Shown here: piece after piece, positions 10,581-20,996 of the stretch | How positions within the stretch are numbered: position 1 is the first letter of the stretch | Layout of the letters: the number at the start of each line of letters is the position of its first letter | NCBI RefSeq assembly: GCF_002967075.1 | Contig: NZ_PUGE01000003.1 | Coordinates: forward strand, 186,001 to 250,000 | Length of the DNA: 64,000 bases | From: Corynebacterium sp. J010B-136 | Lineage (GTDB): Bacteria > Actinomycetota > Actinomycetes > Mycobacteriales > Mycobacteriaceae | Direction: 5' to 3' | Position numbers and translations under genes: made by a program | The notes under the pieces: generated by a model | The model's input: the letters and a program-made list of their open reading frames with translations, nothing else | What the model was told of the DNA's origin: nothing | Database searches by the model: none

Positions 10581-11507
10581 ATGAAGATGTTTTTAGATCT
10601 AGACACCGGTATCGATGATGCCTTTGCGTTGGCCTATGCCATCGCGCACTCGGATATCGATTTGATTGGTGTCACCGGTACCTATGGCAATGTCACCATT
10701 GAACAGGGCATGGCCAATACCCAGGCACTGTTGGAGCTCCTGGGCGCAGCCGATGTGCCCGTATATGCTGGACGCGCTATCGATGGCTTTGAGGTATCTG
10801 AAGCCTCTGCCCGTATTCACGGGCGCAATGGCGTGGGCGAGGTAGATATCGCTGCAGGTGATGCACAATCTGCTGGCGATGCACTTGAATTTTTAAGCGA
10901 AGCAGCGGCGAAATACGGCGATGATTTGGTGATCGTTCCCACCGGCGCACAAACCACGTTGGCTCTCGCTTTAGAAAAAGATCCTGCATTGCGAGCTATT
11001 CGCATGGTCAGCATGGGCGGCGCCTTAACCGTTCCGGGTAATGTCTCGCCAGCGGCTGAGGCAAATATCTCCCAGGACCCAGTCTCTTCTAACACTGTGT
11101 ACCAGTTGGCTGAGGATATGACCATGGTGGGCCTGGATGTCACGATGCAAACACAGCTCACGCGTGCTGAAGCGGATTCGTGGCGGGGAACGCCAGCTGG
11201 AGATGTCTTTGCTGATATGGCCGGCTATTACATTGATGCTTATCAGGAAAATAATCCGCACATGGATGGCTGCGCCTTGCATGACCCGTTGGCCGTGGCG
11301 GTTGCAGCTGACCCTGACTTGGTTGATTGTTTGATTCTTCCCCTGCAGGTCGATACCGAAGGACCCACCATTGGTCGCACAATCGGACGGTGGGATGGCT
11401 CTGAGGTAGAAACCCGCGTTGCCGTTGGGGTAGACGTGGATAGTTTCGTGCCGGATTTCATCGACAAGCTGGCGCAACTATTTGGACGATTGGCCCAAAA
11501 CCAGTAA
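10581..11507 (+). CDS. Inosine-uridine preferring nucleoside hydrolase
   Basis: Cleaves ribonucleosides to base and ribose for nucleoside salvage. 308 aa with the Ca2+-binding family signature D6-L-D8-T-G-I-D12-D13 at the N-terminus and the later active-site segment with N-P-H-M-D-G (about residues 223-228), preceded by conserved D-P-L-A after it. Homologues in C. glutamicum (Iun/Rih type) act on uridine. Starts 6 nt after ribF. A hairpin with a T run follows at 11539-11573. The substrate preference is not resolved by sequence. Confidence 0.88.
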   Translation: MKMFLDLDTGIDDAFALAYAIAHSDIDLIGVTGTYGNVTIEQGMANTQALLELLGAADVPVYAGRAIDGFEVSEASARIHGRNGVGEVDIAAGDAQSAGDALEFLSEAAAKYGDDLVIVPTGAQTTLALALEKDPALRAIRMVSMGGALTVPGNVSPAAEANISQDPVSSNTVYQLAEDMTMVGLDVTMQTQLTRAEADSWRGTPAGDVFADMAGYYIDAYQENNPHMDGCALHDPLAVAVAADPDLVDCLILPLQVDTEGPTIGRTIGRWDGSEVETRVAVGVDVDSFVPDFIDKLAQLFGRLAQNQ

Positions 11508-11538
11508 GATAAGCTATCGCTTTATGACTGCAGTTCGC

Positions 11539-11573
11539 AGCAGTTGTGAAGTAGTGGCGCAAGCTGCTTTTTT
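11539..11573 (+). terminator. Possible terminator or rpsO leader attenuator
   Basis: AGCAGTTG (11539-11546) can pair with CAAGCTGCT (11560-11568) with one bulged base, followed by T6. It could end the ribF/nucleoside hydrolase transcript or act as part of an rpsO leader. The stem is imperfect. Confidence 0.4.
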
Positions 11574-11608
11574 CATGCGGACTGAAATAACTAATAGGAG
11601 ATAATCTC

Positions 11609-11878
11609 ATGGCATTGACCGCTGAGAAGAAGTCCGAAATCCTCAAGGAATTCGGCCTGCACGAGACCGATACTGGTTCCCCAGAAGCACAGGTTGCTTT
11701 GTTGACCTCTCGTATCAACACCTTGACCGAGCACCTGAAGTTCCACAAGCACGATCACCACTCCCGTCGTGGTCTGTTGCTGATGGTTGGTCGTCGTCGT
11801 GGCCTGCTGAAGTACTTGGCTGCTAACAACATCGACCGCTACCGTGACCTGATTTCCCGTCTGGGTCTGCGTCGCTAA
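11609..11878 (+). CDS. rpsO: 30S ribosomal protein S15
   Basis: Primary 16S rRNA-binding protein of the central domain of the 30S subunit, 89 aa as expected. Family signature near the middle: [17 protein letters not shown], where the H-x-D-H-H-S-R segment contacts helices 20-22. ATAGGAGATA ribosome site 9 nt before the ATG. A strong terminator follows, and pnp lies downstream, an arrangement shared with many bacteria. Confidence 0.97.
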   Translation: MALTAEKKSEILKEFGLHETDTGSPEAQVALLTSRINTLTEHLKFHKHDHHSRRGLLLMVGRRRGLLKYLAANNIDRYRDLISRLGLRR

Positions 11879-11891
11879 GGTTTAAAGCTTT

Positions 11892-11928
11892 TATCACCGC
11901 TACTTGGTTCAACTAAGTAGCGGTGATA
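11892..11928 (+). terminator. Terminator after rpsO
   Basis: TATCACCGCTACTT (11892-11905) pairs perfectly with AAGTAGCGGTGATA (11915-11928) around a 9-nt loop; CTTGTTTTCT follows. Separates rpsO from pnp. Confidence 0.85.
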
Positions 11929-12079
11929 CTTGTTTTCTAGGGGTACTTCTTCTCACAGTGTATTAGAGCAGCTAGTTTGGTAGACTCTGCAATGTTGTAC
12001 GTGAAAAATACGTAATTGAACACTTCTCGATGGCGGCACCGATGATCGCCAGATACTCTACGAAGGAGATCCCCTCTTA

Positions 12080-14356
12080 ATGAGTCCACGCAATAGCGGG
12101 AAATCACAAACCCCAAATAACCAGGTCAGCTTCGCAAAAGATGAAGACTTTGACATCCTCGAGGCAACCGCCGTTTTGGATAATGGTGACTTTGGCACCC
12201 GCACCATCACTTTTGAAACTGGCCAACTAGCCCGTCAAGCTGATGGATCTGTCACCACTTACTTCGATGATGACACCATGTTATTGACCACCGTGACTGC
12301 ATCGAACCAGCCACGCGAAGGCTTTGACTTCTTCCCACTGACCGTGGATGTAGAAGAGCGCATGTACGCAGCCGGTAAGATTCCTGGCTCTTTCTTCCGC
12401 CGTGAAGCACGTCCTTCAACCGAAGCAATTTTGGCTTGTCGCTTGATTGACCGTCCGCTGCGCCCAACCTTTGTTAAGGGCCTGCGTAATGAAGTTCAGG
12501 TCATCAACACCGTGTTGAGCCTGGATCCGGCAGAATACTACGACGTCATTGCTATCAATGGCTCGTCCGCAGCAACCCAGCTATCCGGATTGCCAGTTTC
12601 TGGCCCAGTCGGTGGCGTACGCATGGCGCTGCTGGCTGATGATAAGCACCCAAAGGGACAGTGGGTAGCGTTCCCGAATGCTGAACAGCATGAGCGCGCA
12701 CTGTTTGAAATGGTCGTTGCTGGCCGAATTGTTAACCGCAAGCAAAAGGGCAAGAACGTCGATGACGTCGCCATCATGATGGTTGAAGCTGGCGCTGGCG
12801 TGCACGTGCACGAGCGCATCGCGGAAGGCGCACCTGCACCACAGGAATCCACCGTGGCAGAAGGCCTGGAAGCTGCAAAGCCATTCATCAAGACCCTGTG
12901 TGAAGCACAGGCAGGTCTTGCTGAGCGTGTTGGTAAGAAGACCAAAGAATTCCCGCTCTTCCCAGCTTATGCAGATGAAATCTATGATGCGGTTGCACGC
13001 AAGGCTGAAAAGAAGCTGGGCAAGTTGCTCACCATTGCTGCAAAGCAGGAGCGCGACGACGCAACCAATGCACACATGGAAGAAGTAGAAGCGCAGCTTC
13101 TAGAGGTATTCACTGAAGAAGATGCTTCCAAGCAGATTCGCGCAGCTTATAACCAGCTGATGAAGGAAATTGTGCGTGAGAAGATTCTCACCGAAGGTTT
13201 CCGCATCGACGGTCGTGCAGCAGAAGACATTCGTGACCTCGGCGTAGAAATCGGTCTGATCCCGCGCGTCCACGGTTCCGCACTCTTTGAGCGTGGAGAG
13301 ACCCAGATTCTGGGCGTAACCACCTTGGATATGCTCAAGATGGAACAGACGATTGATTCTTTGACTCCGGTAGAGTCCAAGCGTTACATCCACCACTACA
13401 ACTTCCCGCCATACTCCACCGGTGAGACCGGACGCGTTGGCTCTCCAAAGCGTCGCGAAATTGGTCACGGTGCATTGGCTGAGCGTGCACTGTTGCCAGT
13501 CATTCCTTCCCGTGAGGACTTCCCGTACACCATTCGCCAGGTCTCTGAGGCGCTGGGCTCCAACGGTTCGACTTCGATGGGTTCCGTTTGTGCTTCGACG
13601 ATGTCTCTGTACAACGCAGGTGTTCCACTGAAGGCTCCTGTGGCTGGTATCGCTATGGGTTTGGTCTCTGGTGAGGTTGAAGGCACGGAACGCTTCGTAG
13701 CCTTGACTGACATCTTGGGCGCAGAAGATGCATTCGGCGACATGGACTTTAAGGTTGCAGGCACAAGTGACTACATCACCGCACTGCAGCTCGATACCAA
13801 GCTTGACGGTATCCCTTCTGAGGTCCTGGCTAGTGCTTTGTCGCAGGCACGCAATGCCCGTGAAGAGATCCTCGACATCATGGCTGAAGGTATTGACGGC
13901 CCAGATGAGATGTCCTCGCAGGCGCCAAAGATCACCTCCATCAAGATCCCAGTATCGAAGATTGGTGAGCTGATTGGCCCTAAGGGCAAGACAATCAACA
14001 CCATCACGGAAGAAACCGGCGCTGATGTCTCCATCGAAGATGACGGCACCGTGTACGTTTCCGCGACTTCCGGTGAAGCAGCGGATGCAGCAATTGAAAA
14101 GGTCAATGCCATTGCAAACCCGCAGCTGCCTAAGGTGGGCGAGCGCTTCTTGGGCACAGTAGTCAAGACTGTAGCCTTTGGTGCTTTCGTGTCGATTACT
14201 CCGGGTCGCGACGGACTGATTCACATCTCTAACCTCGGTGGCGACGAGCGCATCGAAAAGGTTGAGGACGTAGTCAAGGTTGGCGACAAGATTCAGGTTG
14301 AAATTGCTGATATCGATAACCGCGGCAAGATCTCCCTGGTTCCAGTTGAGGCTTAA
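12080..14356 (+). CDS. pnp: Polyribonucleotide nucleotidyltransferase (PNPase)
   Basis: Phosphorolytic 3'-5' exoribonuclease and main RNA-decay enzyme; forms a trimer. 758 aa with the full domain order: RNase PH-like 1 (about 30-170), an alpha-helical linker, RNase PH-like 2 (about 385-560), KH with [12 protein letters not shown] near 630-641, and C-terminal S1 (about 690-755). The [25 protein letters not shown] region is intact, split here between residues 113 and 137. Good ribosome site GAAGGAGAT. The leader of roughly 150 nt upstream could fold and support autoregulation, but I cannot demonstrate it. A second RNA-decay enzyme, RNase J, is encoded 6 kb downstream. Confidence 0.97.
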   Translation: MSPRNSGKSQTPNNQVSFAKDEDFDILEATAVLDNGDFGTRTITFETGQLARQADGSVTTYFDDDTMLLTTVTASNQPREGFDFFPLTVDVEERMYAAGKIPGSFFRREARPSTEAILACRLIDRPLRPTFVKGLRNEVQVINTVLSLDPAEYYDVIAINGSSAATQLSGLPVSGPVGGVRMALLADDKHPKGQWVAFPNAEQHERALFEMVVAGRIVNRKQKGKNVDDVAIMMVEAGAGVHVHERIAEGAPAPQESTVAEGLEAAKPFIKTLCEAQAGLAERVGKKTKEFPLFPAYADEIYDAVARKAEKKLGKLLTIAAKQERDDATNAHMEEVEAQLLEVFTEEDASKQIRAAYNQLMKEIVREKILTEGFRIDGRAAEDIRDLGVEIGLIPRVHGSALFERGETQILGVTTLDMLKMEQTIDSLTPVESKRYIHHYNFPPYSTGETGRVGSPKRREIGHGALAERALLPVIPSREDFPYTIRQVSEALGSNGSTSMGSVCASTMSLYNAGVPLKAPVAGIAMGLVSGEVEGTERFVALTDILGAEDAFGDMDFKVAGTSDYITALQLDTKLDGIPSEVLASALSQARNAREEILDIMAEGIDGPDEMSSQAPKITSIKIPVSKIGELIGPKGKTINTITEETGADVSIEDDGTVYVSATSGEAADAAIEKVNAIANPQLPKVGERFLGTVVKTVAFGAFVSITPGRDGLIHISNLGGDERIEKVEDVVKVGDKIQVEIADIDNRGKISLVPVEA

Positions 14357-14372
14357 TTAAACCCTCTTCATA

Positions 14373-14415
14373 AAATAAAAGCAGTGCTCCCTGTGAGGGG
14401 CACTGCTTTTATTTT
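14373..14415. terminator. Bidirectional terminator between pnp and the lipoprotein gene
   Basis: AAAATAAAAGCAGTGC...GCACTGCTTTTATTTT forms a long stem with A-rich and T-rich flanks on both strands, which fits the convergent genes on either side. Confidence 0.9.
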
Positions 14416-14425
14416 CCCTAGGTAT

Positions 14426-15091
14426 CTAATGCAAGATGTCGATGACCACGCGGGGTTGGTCGTTTAAGAAGGTCACCGAGTAAGGGGATTCCTTTTCCAG
14501 GCCGATGACATATTGCGACTGTGCTTCAAAGGTCGTGACAAATTCCACGCCGGTAACGACACCCGCGCCAGGGACTGTGCCGAAGTCCATGTAGGCCTCT
14601 TCTAATTCTGGCGTTGAAGGCCAAGGCGTGGATTCCACGCCAATGTTGATGGCTGTCTCACCCTCATACTCAATAGGGAAGCCGGAGGCCTGCTGGGTCG
14701 GCTCAGGGCCTAGCTGTGTATACCAGCCAGCGGTACCAGTGCCTTCAAAATCCAAGACGACGCGAGTAAAGGAATCATGATCCGCAACGCGTACGCCGAC
14801 GGGGACAAGATCAGTTCCTATCCCAGGGCTTTGCTGCTTATCTTCTGTCGTCGGATTACCTAAAGGTGAAAGCGCTTTGGAACCTTCTGTCGTTGCTTCG
14901 ACGGTATCAGCAGCCTCAGTGCTCTCAGTACCTTCAGAGCCTGTGGAATCAGACGTTGTTGACTGGGGCGCTGGATCTACGGCCACGGAAGAGTCAGCCG
15001 TTGTGTCATCAACAGAAGAGGAACAAGCGGCAAGCAAGGTAGCGGCGGTGAGAATACTTAGGGCAGAGAGGGTAAGGCGTTGCGTTTTCAT
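14426..15091 (-). CDS. Secreted lipoprotein with AMIN-like domain
   Basis: 221 aa. N-terminal signal peptide with lipobox L-A-A-C at C23, so likely anchored outside the cytoplasmic membrane. A Ser/Thr/Glu-rich linker (about 25-75) is followed by a compact beta-rich domain that resembles the AMIN-like domain of actinobacterial lipoproteins (VRVADHDSFTRVVLDFEG region, about 102-119). AMIN-type domains usually target proteins to the cell envelope. No catalytic motif is visible. It stands alone, convergent to pnp through a shared terminator. Function unknown. Confidence 0.78.
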   Translation of the reverse strand: MKTQRLTLSALSILTAATLLAACSSSVDDTTADSSVAVDPAPQSTTSDSTGSEGTESTEAADTVEATTEGSKALSPLGNPTTEDKQQSPGIGTDLVPVGVRVADHDSFTRVVLDFEGTGTAGWYTQLGPEPTQQASGFPIEYEGETAINIGVESTPWPSTPELEEAYMDFGTVPGAGVVTGVEFVTTFEAQSQYVIGLEKESPYSVTFLNDQPRVVIDILH

Positions 15092-15154
15092 AACACCAGT
15101 TTACCTGTGTTTTAGAGTGACAACTGAGACGATTTGGTAACAGTGAGGTGTCCG

Positions 15155-15541
15155 TTACGGCCTTTTCAATTGGACCAATTGAATGATGTTGCCGCAGGTG
15201 TCATCGAAAGCTGAGACAACCGAATGCCCATAGTCAGTTGGTTCGGTGACAAACTCCACGCCCTTTTCCTTCAGCGCGGCGGTTTCGGCCTCAACATCCT
15301 CGGACAAAAATTGAGTGGCTGGGATGCCGTCTGCTCGCAATGCCGCTGTGTAAGCCTGGGCTGCGGGGTGAGCATTTGGCTCTAGCAAAAGCTCCGTGCC
15401 ACCATCTGGATTGGTGACCGTAAGCCACCAGTAGTGCTCATTTTTGACGCTATCTTTGACTACGAAACCAAGCTTATCTACGTAGAAATCGTGGGCTTTT
15501 TGAAGGTCATCAACAAATACTGAAGCAATATATATGCGCAT
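15155..15541 (-). CDS. VOC family (glyoxalase/bleomycin resistance fold) protein
   Basis: 128 aa, one vicinal-oxygen-chelate module pair. The start IYIASVFVDDLQKAHDFYVDKLGF is the classical beta-alpha of this fold, and the end carries a D-x-x-G-N-I-I-Q-L-V motif with a likely metal ligand. Such small proteins include dioxygenase-like and antibiotic-binding members. Nothing in the context tells which. Ends face away from dapB, so the 15542-15627 gap holds both promoters. Confidence 0.8.
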   Translation of the reverse strand: MRIYIASVFVDDLQKAHDFYVDKLGFVVKDSVKNEHYWWLTVTNPDGGTELLLEPNAHPAAQAYTAALRADGIPATQFLSEDVEAETAALKEKGVEFVTEPTDYGHSVVSAFDDTCGNIIQLVQLKRP

Positions 15542-15555
15542 GGTTAATACCTTAG

Positions 15556-16374
<819 letters not shown>

Positions 16375-17124
16375 ATGGCCGAGCAAGTACAACTGGATGT
16401 GCAGCTGATTGCTGCTACACAATTTCACCAACCACCGCAGCCGGATTGGGAAAGGGATGAAGCAGCGACGGATGCGGAAGCACTCGTCGAATTCGCTGGA
16501 CGCGCGTGCTATGACTCCTTTGATAAGCCCAATCCGCGGACCCGGACTAATGAGTCCTATTTGCGCCACCTGTTAGAAGTTGGCCATGACGCGTTATTAG
16601 AGCACGCTACGGCCACGCTTTATATTCAAGGTATTTCGCGCTCTGCATGTCATGAATTGGTGCGCCATCGCCATTTTTCCTTCTCGCAGCTTTCGCAGCG
16701 CTTTGTCCATCCTGAGGATGCACAGGTAGTTATTCCCAAAGCTATTGCTGACGATGAGCAGCTTTCTAGGCTCTTGCTGGGGGCAGTAGATGAGACCCGG
16801 TTTGTCTATGACGAGTTGTTGAATGCTTTAGAAGAAAAGCTTGCCGATGAACCCAATGCTATTTTGCGGATGAAACAGGCGCGTCAAGCTGCACGATCAA
16901 TTTTGCCCAATGCCACTGAGTCACGGATTGTCGTTACCGGCAACTACCGCGCGTGGCGGCATTTTATTGCAGCGCGCGCAACAGAGTACGCCGACGTGGA
17001 AATCCGCAGCGTAGCTATTGCATGTTTAAGGCTGCTCAAGGCACAAGCGCCAGTGCTTTTCGATGACTTCAATATCTCCACTTTGTCGGATGGCACGGAG
17101 ATGGCGTCGTCTCCATATGCCTAG
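16375..17124 (+). CDS. thyX: FAD-dependent thymidylate synthase ThyX
   Basis: Makes dTMP from dUMP using methylene-THF and FADH2, without producing dihydrofolate. 249 aa with the diagnostic ThyX motif RHRx7S: R97-H98-R99 through S107. The S-E-S-R-I-V-type flavin and substrate segment (T-E-S-R-I-V-V-T, about 180) is also present. Its ATG directly abuts the dapB TAG, implying translational coupling. The placement between dapB and dapA is a conserved corynebacterial/mycobacterial feature. Confidence 0.95.
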   Translation: MAEQVQLDVQLIAATQFHQPPQPDWERDEAATDAEALVEFAGRACYDSFDKPNPRTRTNESYLRHLLEVGHDALLEHATATLYIQGISRSACHELVRHRHFSFSQLSQRFVHPEDAQVVIPKAIADDEQLSRLLLGAVDETRFVYDELLNALEEKLADEPNAILRMKQARQAARSILPNATESRIVVTGNYRAWRHFIAARATEYADVEIRSVAIACLRLLKAQAPVLFDDFNISTLSDGTEMASSPYA

Positions 17125-17198
17125 TTAAAGAGGCGATTTTCGGTACACACGGGTAGTGATGTACCGAAAAGTGCACGCAACAGGTAATCTTGGTAGCC

Positions 17199-18113
17199 AT
17201 GAGCACAGGTATGACAGCAAGGACAGGTGTCGAGTACTTTGGCCGCGTCGGTGTCGCGATGGTTACTCCCTTTGATAGTAACGGCGCATTCGACGTTAAG
17301 AAGGCTCGGCAGCTAGCCGCACACCTGGTGGACAACGGCATTGATTCACTAATCTTGTCGGGCACCACCGGAGAATCACCCACGACTACCGTGGATGAGA
17401 AGCTGGAATTGCTCAAAGCTGTAAAGGACGAAGTAGGCGACCGCGCTAAGCTCACCGCCGGAGCAGGTACGAATAACACCGCAAGCTCAATTGAGCTAGC
17501 CAAGGCGAGTGCTGAGGCGGGCGCGGATGCCCTTTTGATTGTGACGCCGTACTATTCAAAGCCCTCACAAGAAGGCGTCTACGCGCACTTTGCAGCGATA
17601 GCTAATGCCACAGACTTACCTATCTGTGTCTATGACATCCCTGGCCGTTCAGCGATCCCTGTTGAAACAGAAACTTTGCTGCGGTTGTCAGAACTTCCCA
17701 CCGTGAAAGGCGTAAAAGACGCAAAGGGCGACTTTGCAGCAGCTTCGCGTATTATCGCAGAAACTGACCTGGCGTGGTACTCCGGTGATGACCCTCTCAA
17801 CCTTCCATGGTTGTCTGTCGGCGCATCCGGATTCATTTCAGTAGTTGGCCATGCAGCTCCACGCGAGCTAGCAGAGCTGTGGGATGCTTTTGACCGTGGT
17901 GATATTGAGCGCGCACGGGAAATTAACGCACAAACTCTTATCCCTCTGGCGGAGCAACAAGCCCGTCTCGGAGGCGTAACACTTGCAAAGGAAGCCCTGC
18001 GGATGCAGGGCATTGAAGTTGGAGATCCTCGATTGCCAGTACTCGGCGCAGACGCCGACGAGCTTGAGGGTCTTCGTGAGACGATGAAGAAGGCTGGAGT
18101 CCTTAAAGAATGA
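17199..18113 (+). CDS. dapA: 4-hydroxy-tetrahydrodipicolinate synthase
   Basis: First committed enzyme of the lysine/DAP branch; condenses pyruvate with aspartate semialdehyde. 304 aa. Schiff-base lysine K173 in GVKDAKGD, tyrosine Y145 in CVYDIPGR and the SGTTGES loop (54-60) are present. The ATG at 17199 gives an [10 protein letters not shown] start like the C. glutamicum protein; TTG at 17190 is an upstream alternative. The 74-nt gap after thyX contains CGGTACACA...TGTACCG, an inverted repeat that may act on expression. The stop overlaps the rnj start by ATGA. Confidence 0.95.
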   Translation: MSTGMTARTGVEYFGRVGVAMVTPFDSNGAFDVKKARQLAAHLVDNGIDSLILSGTTGESPTTTVDEKLELLKAVKDEVGDRAKLTAGAGTNNTASSIELAKASAEAGADALLIVTPYYSKPSQEGVYAHFAAIANATDLPICVYDIPGRSAIPVETETLLRLSELPTVKGVKDAKGDFAAASRIIAETDLAWYSGDDPLNLPWLSVGASGFISVVGHAAPRELAELWDAFDRGDIERAREINAQTLIPLAEQQARLGGVTLAKEALRMQGIEVGDPRLPVLGADADELEGLRETMKKAGVLKE

Positions 18114-20230
18114 ATGAATCCCGAAACCGCCCCCGTAAGGTAACCCGAAAGGCGGGTCCACCTGCGGAGGCGCAGGAAACCGCTTCGAATGAGGCGGCTT
18201 CGCCTGTTTTCCAGGCACCGGACAATTCTGCAGCTAATTCTGCAGCGCAGAAGAAAGAAAATTCCGGTAACTCCGAGAAGAGCTCGGAAAATAAAAACCA
18301 AGGTGAGAACACCAATCGTCGCAACCGCTCCCGCGGCTCCCGCGGACGCGGCCGTGGTGGCAACAATGGCCAAAACAACCAAGGCGGCAATAACAACCAG
18401 GGCGGCGGAAGCCAAGGTGGACGCAACAACCGTCGTGGCGGCAACAATAACAATCGTCGCAATGTTCCAAAGTCCATGCAGGGCGCGGATCTGACCAAGC
18501 GCCTTCCGCAGCCTCCAAAGCAGGCCAAGGGATCCCTGCGTATTTACGCACTGGGCGGCATCTCTGAAATCGGCCGCAACATGACCGTCTTCGAATACGA
18601 CGGCAAGCTTTTGGTCATCGACTGTGGTGTGCTGTTCCCATCCTCCGGTGAGCCAGGCGTTGACCTGATCCTGCCTGACTTCGGTCCGATCGAGAATAAG
18701 CTCGACAAGATCGAAGCACTCATCATCACCCACGCCCACGAGGACCACATTGGTGCTATCCCATGGCTGTTGAAGCTGCGTTCCGACATCCCGATTGTTG
18801 CTTCGCGCTTTACCATTGCCTTGATCGCTGCAAAGTGTAAAGAACACCGTCAGCGCCCAAAGTTCATTGAGGTGAACGAAAAGTCGGACGTCAGCTACGG
18901 TCCATTCCGTGCACGCTTCTGGGCAGTGAACCACTCCGTTCCAGACGCGCTTGGCGTCATGCTGGGCACCCCAGCAGGCAATGTCATCCACACTGGTGAT
19001 ATCAAGCTGGATCAGACTCCACTGGATGGCCGTCCAACTGACTTGCCAGCGCTTTCTCGTTACGGCGATGAGGGCGTTGACCTCATGCTGTGTGACTCGA
19101 CGAATGCAAATATCCCAGGTGTTTCTGCATCTGAAGGTGATATCCCAGCTACCTTCAACCGTTTGGTAGCTAGTGCTCGCCAGCGCGTTATTATCGCGTC
19201 CTTTGCATCGAATGTTTACCGTGTGCAGGCTGCCATCGATGCCGCTGTAAATGCCGGCCGGAAGGTTGCTTTCAACGGTCGTTCGATGATGCGCAACATG
19301 GAAATCGCAGAGAAGATGGGCTTCTTGCGAGTTCCACGCGGCACCATTGTGTCGATTGAAGACGCTGCGAAGATGGCTCCGCACAAGGTTGTACTGATTA
19401 CGACTGGTACACAGGGCGAGCCAATGGCTGCTCTGTCGCGTATGGCACGTCGTGAGCACCGTCAAATCACGGTTCGTGATGGCGACATGATTGTATTCTC
19501 TTCCTCCCTGATTCCAGGTAACGAAGAAGCTGTCTATGGCGTCATGAACATGCTTTCGCAAATCGGAGCTGAAGTTATTACCAATAAGGAAGCTAAGGTT
19601 CACGCCTCTGGTCACGGCTACGGCGGCGAATTGCTCTTCCTCTACAACGCAGCGCGTCCGAAAAACGCCATGCCGGTCCACGGCGAATGGCGTCACTTGC
19701 GTGCGAATAAGGAATTGGCAATCTCCACCGGTGTCGACCGCGATCGCGTAGTTCTGGCACAAAACGGTGTGGTTGTTGACCTCCAAAATGGTCGCGCACA
19801 GGTAGTCGGACAACTGACCGTCGGCCACCTCTACGTCGATGGTGTCAACATGGGTGAAGTGGATGCGGATACTCTCGCGGACCGCACCAACCTGGGTTCC
19901 GGCGGCGTGGTTTCCATTACCTGTGTCATTGATAACCGCACCTCTCGTCTGCTTGAGCACCCATCGGTAGCAACCACGGGCTTTAGCGATGACGACCGCG
20001 GAATCGTTCCAGAGGTCGCTGAGATGGTGGAAAACACCATGAACGACCTAGCATCCGAAGGCGAAAACGACACTTACCGCATGGTTCAGCGTCTACGCCG
20101 CAAGGTATCTAAGCTGATGGATTCCAAGTACAAGCGCGAGCCAGTTATCTTGCCAACGATTATTGCGACTTCCGGTGAAGTCCTCGTGGCTGACGAAGAT
20201 GACGTAAAGGCAACGCGTCCTTCCCAGTAG
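18110..20230 (+). CDS. rnj: Ribonuclease J
   Basis: Metallo-beta-lactamase/beta-CASP RNase with 5'-3' exo- and endonuclease activity, used in rRNA maturation and mRNA decay. 706 aa, longer than Bacillus RNase J1 (about 555) because of an N-terminal disordered extension of about 140 residues rich in Gly, Arg and Asn ([10 protein letters not shown], then NNQGG-like repeats). Catalytic motif HAHEDHIG lies near residues 208-215. The beta-CASP and C-terminal domains follow. ATGA overlap with dapA shows coupling. The basic low-complexity extension probably contacts RNA or partners, as in other actinobacterial RNase E/J proteins. Confidence 0.95.
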   Translation: MNESRNRPRKVTRKAGPPAEAQETASNEAASPVFQAPDNSAANSAAQKKENSGNSEKSSENKNQGENTNRRNRSRGSRGRGRGGNNGQNNQGGNNNQGGGSQGGRNNRRGGNNNNRRNVPKSMQGADLTKRLPQPPKQAKGSLRIYALGGISEIGRNMTVFEYDGKLLVIDCGVLFPSSGEPGVDLILPDFGPIENKLDKIEALIITHAHEDHIGAIPWLLKLRSDIPIVASRFTIALIAAKCKEHRQRPKFIEVNEKSDVSYGPFRARFWAVNHSVPDALGVMLGTPAGNVIHTGDIKLDQTPLDGRPTDLPALSRYGDEGVDLMLCDSTNANIPGVSASEGDIPATFNRLVASARQRVIIASFASNVYRVQAAIDAAVNAGRKVAFNGRSMMRNMEIAEKMGFLRVPRGTIVSIEDAAKMAPHKVVLITTGTQGEPMAALSRMARREHRQITVRDGDMIVFSSSLIPGNEEAVYGVMNMLSQIGAEVITNKEAKVHASGHGYGGELLFLYNAARPKNAMPVHGEWRHLRANKELAISTGVDRDRVVLAQNGVVVDLQNGRAQVVGQLTVGHLYVDGVNMGEVDADTLADRTNLGSGGVVSITCVIDNRTSRLLEHPSVATTGFSDDDRGIVPEVAEMVENTMNDLASEGENDTYRMVQRLRRKVSKLMDSKYKREPVILPTIIATSGEVLVADEDDVKATRPSQ

Positions 20231-20283
20231 TCTTTCAAGACTATTTCAGCTTCTTGTCCCTCAGCATCGCTATGCTGGGGGAC

Positions 20284-20895
20284 ATGACTTTTTCTGCCGC
20301 ACAACGAAATAAGCTCGCGCAACTTCTCATTGAACTGGGGCCGGACGCGCCAACCCTGTGCGAAGGTTGGGAAACTAAAGATATGGCGGCGCATTTATGG
20401 ATCCGCGAGAACCGCGTAGACGCTGCAGCTGGAATGTTTATCTCCAAGCTAGAAAACCGCTTAGAGAATCTCACCCAGGAGACGCTGTCCCGTAATTATG
20501 AAGATGTCGTTAATGAATGGGCAGCCGGCCCACCACGTTGGCTCAAGGGTATTGATACCAAGATGAACACGATGGAACACTTCATTCACTATGAAGATGT
20601 TCGTCGTGCTAACGGTATGACTGACCCGCAGCCTTTGTCCGATGCTGCAAATAAACAGCTTTACTCTGCGCTGAAGATGTTGGCTTCTTCTGCGCTTCGC
20701 AAATCCGCCAGTCCGGTGGTGCTTCACCCACGTGGATTTGATCGGATTGTTACCGCAGATAAAAAGGGAATTTCCGCAAATGGTGGTGATGTCATTCGCG
20801 TTAGCGGCGAAGTAGGGGAGTTGTTGTTGTGGGCCTCTGGCCGTGATGTTGCAGATATTACGATTAACGGGGATGCTTCCAAGGTTGCACGATAG
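20284..20895 (+). CDS. TIGR03085-type metal-binding protein (mycothiol transferase-like)
   Basis: 203 aa, DinB/mycothiol-dependent maleylpyruvate isomerase-like fold. The N-terminal part reads like the TIGR03085 family: L-C-E-G-W-x-T-x-D-M-A-A-H-L with a probable metal-ligand histidine, and F-I-H-Y-E-D-V-R-R-A supplying the second histidine. These proteins are actinobacterial and may use mycothiol. ATG at 20284 is chosen because GGGGG lies 5 nt upstream; an ATG at 20272 is also in frame. Substrate is unknown. Confidence 0.8.
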   Translation: MTFSAAQRNKLAQLLIELGPDAPTLCEGWETKDMAAHLWIRENRVDAAAGMFISKLENRLENLTQETLSRNYEDVVNEWAAGPPRWLKGIDTKMNTMEHFIHYEDVRRANGMTDPQPLSDAANKQLYSALKMLASSALRKSASPVVLHPRGFDRIVTADKKGISANGGDVIRVSGEVGELLLWASGRDVADITINGDASKVAR

Positions 20896-20996
20896 CCACT
20901 CCGCACTACTTCCATGGCGAAAGTAATTGATAAAAATCTCCTTTTTCACGTGTGGCTAATGTGACGAGAGGGTTTGTTGCGGCTAAAGTTACAAGC

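Noticed and set aside
13100..14224. 374-codon frame opposite pnp
   Set aside because: Antisense shadow of the PNPase gene; no domain and no ribosome site.
17630..19960. 776-codon open frame opposite dapA and rnj
   Set aside because: It is the antisense of two clearly coding genes with strong family motifs; its own translation shows no domain.
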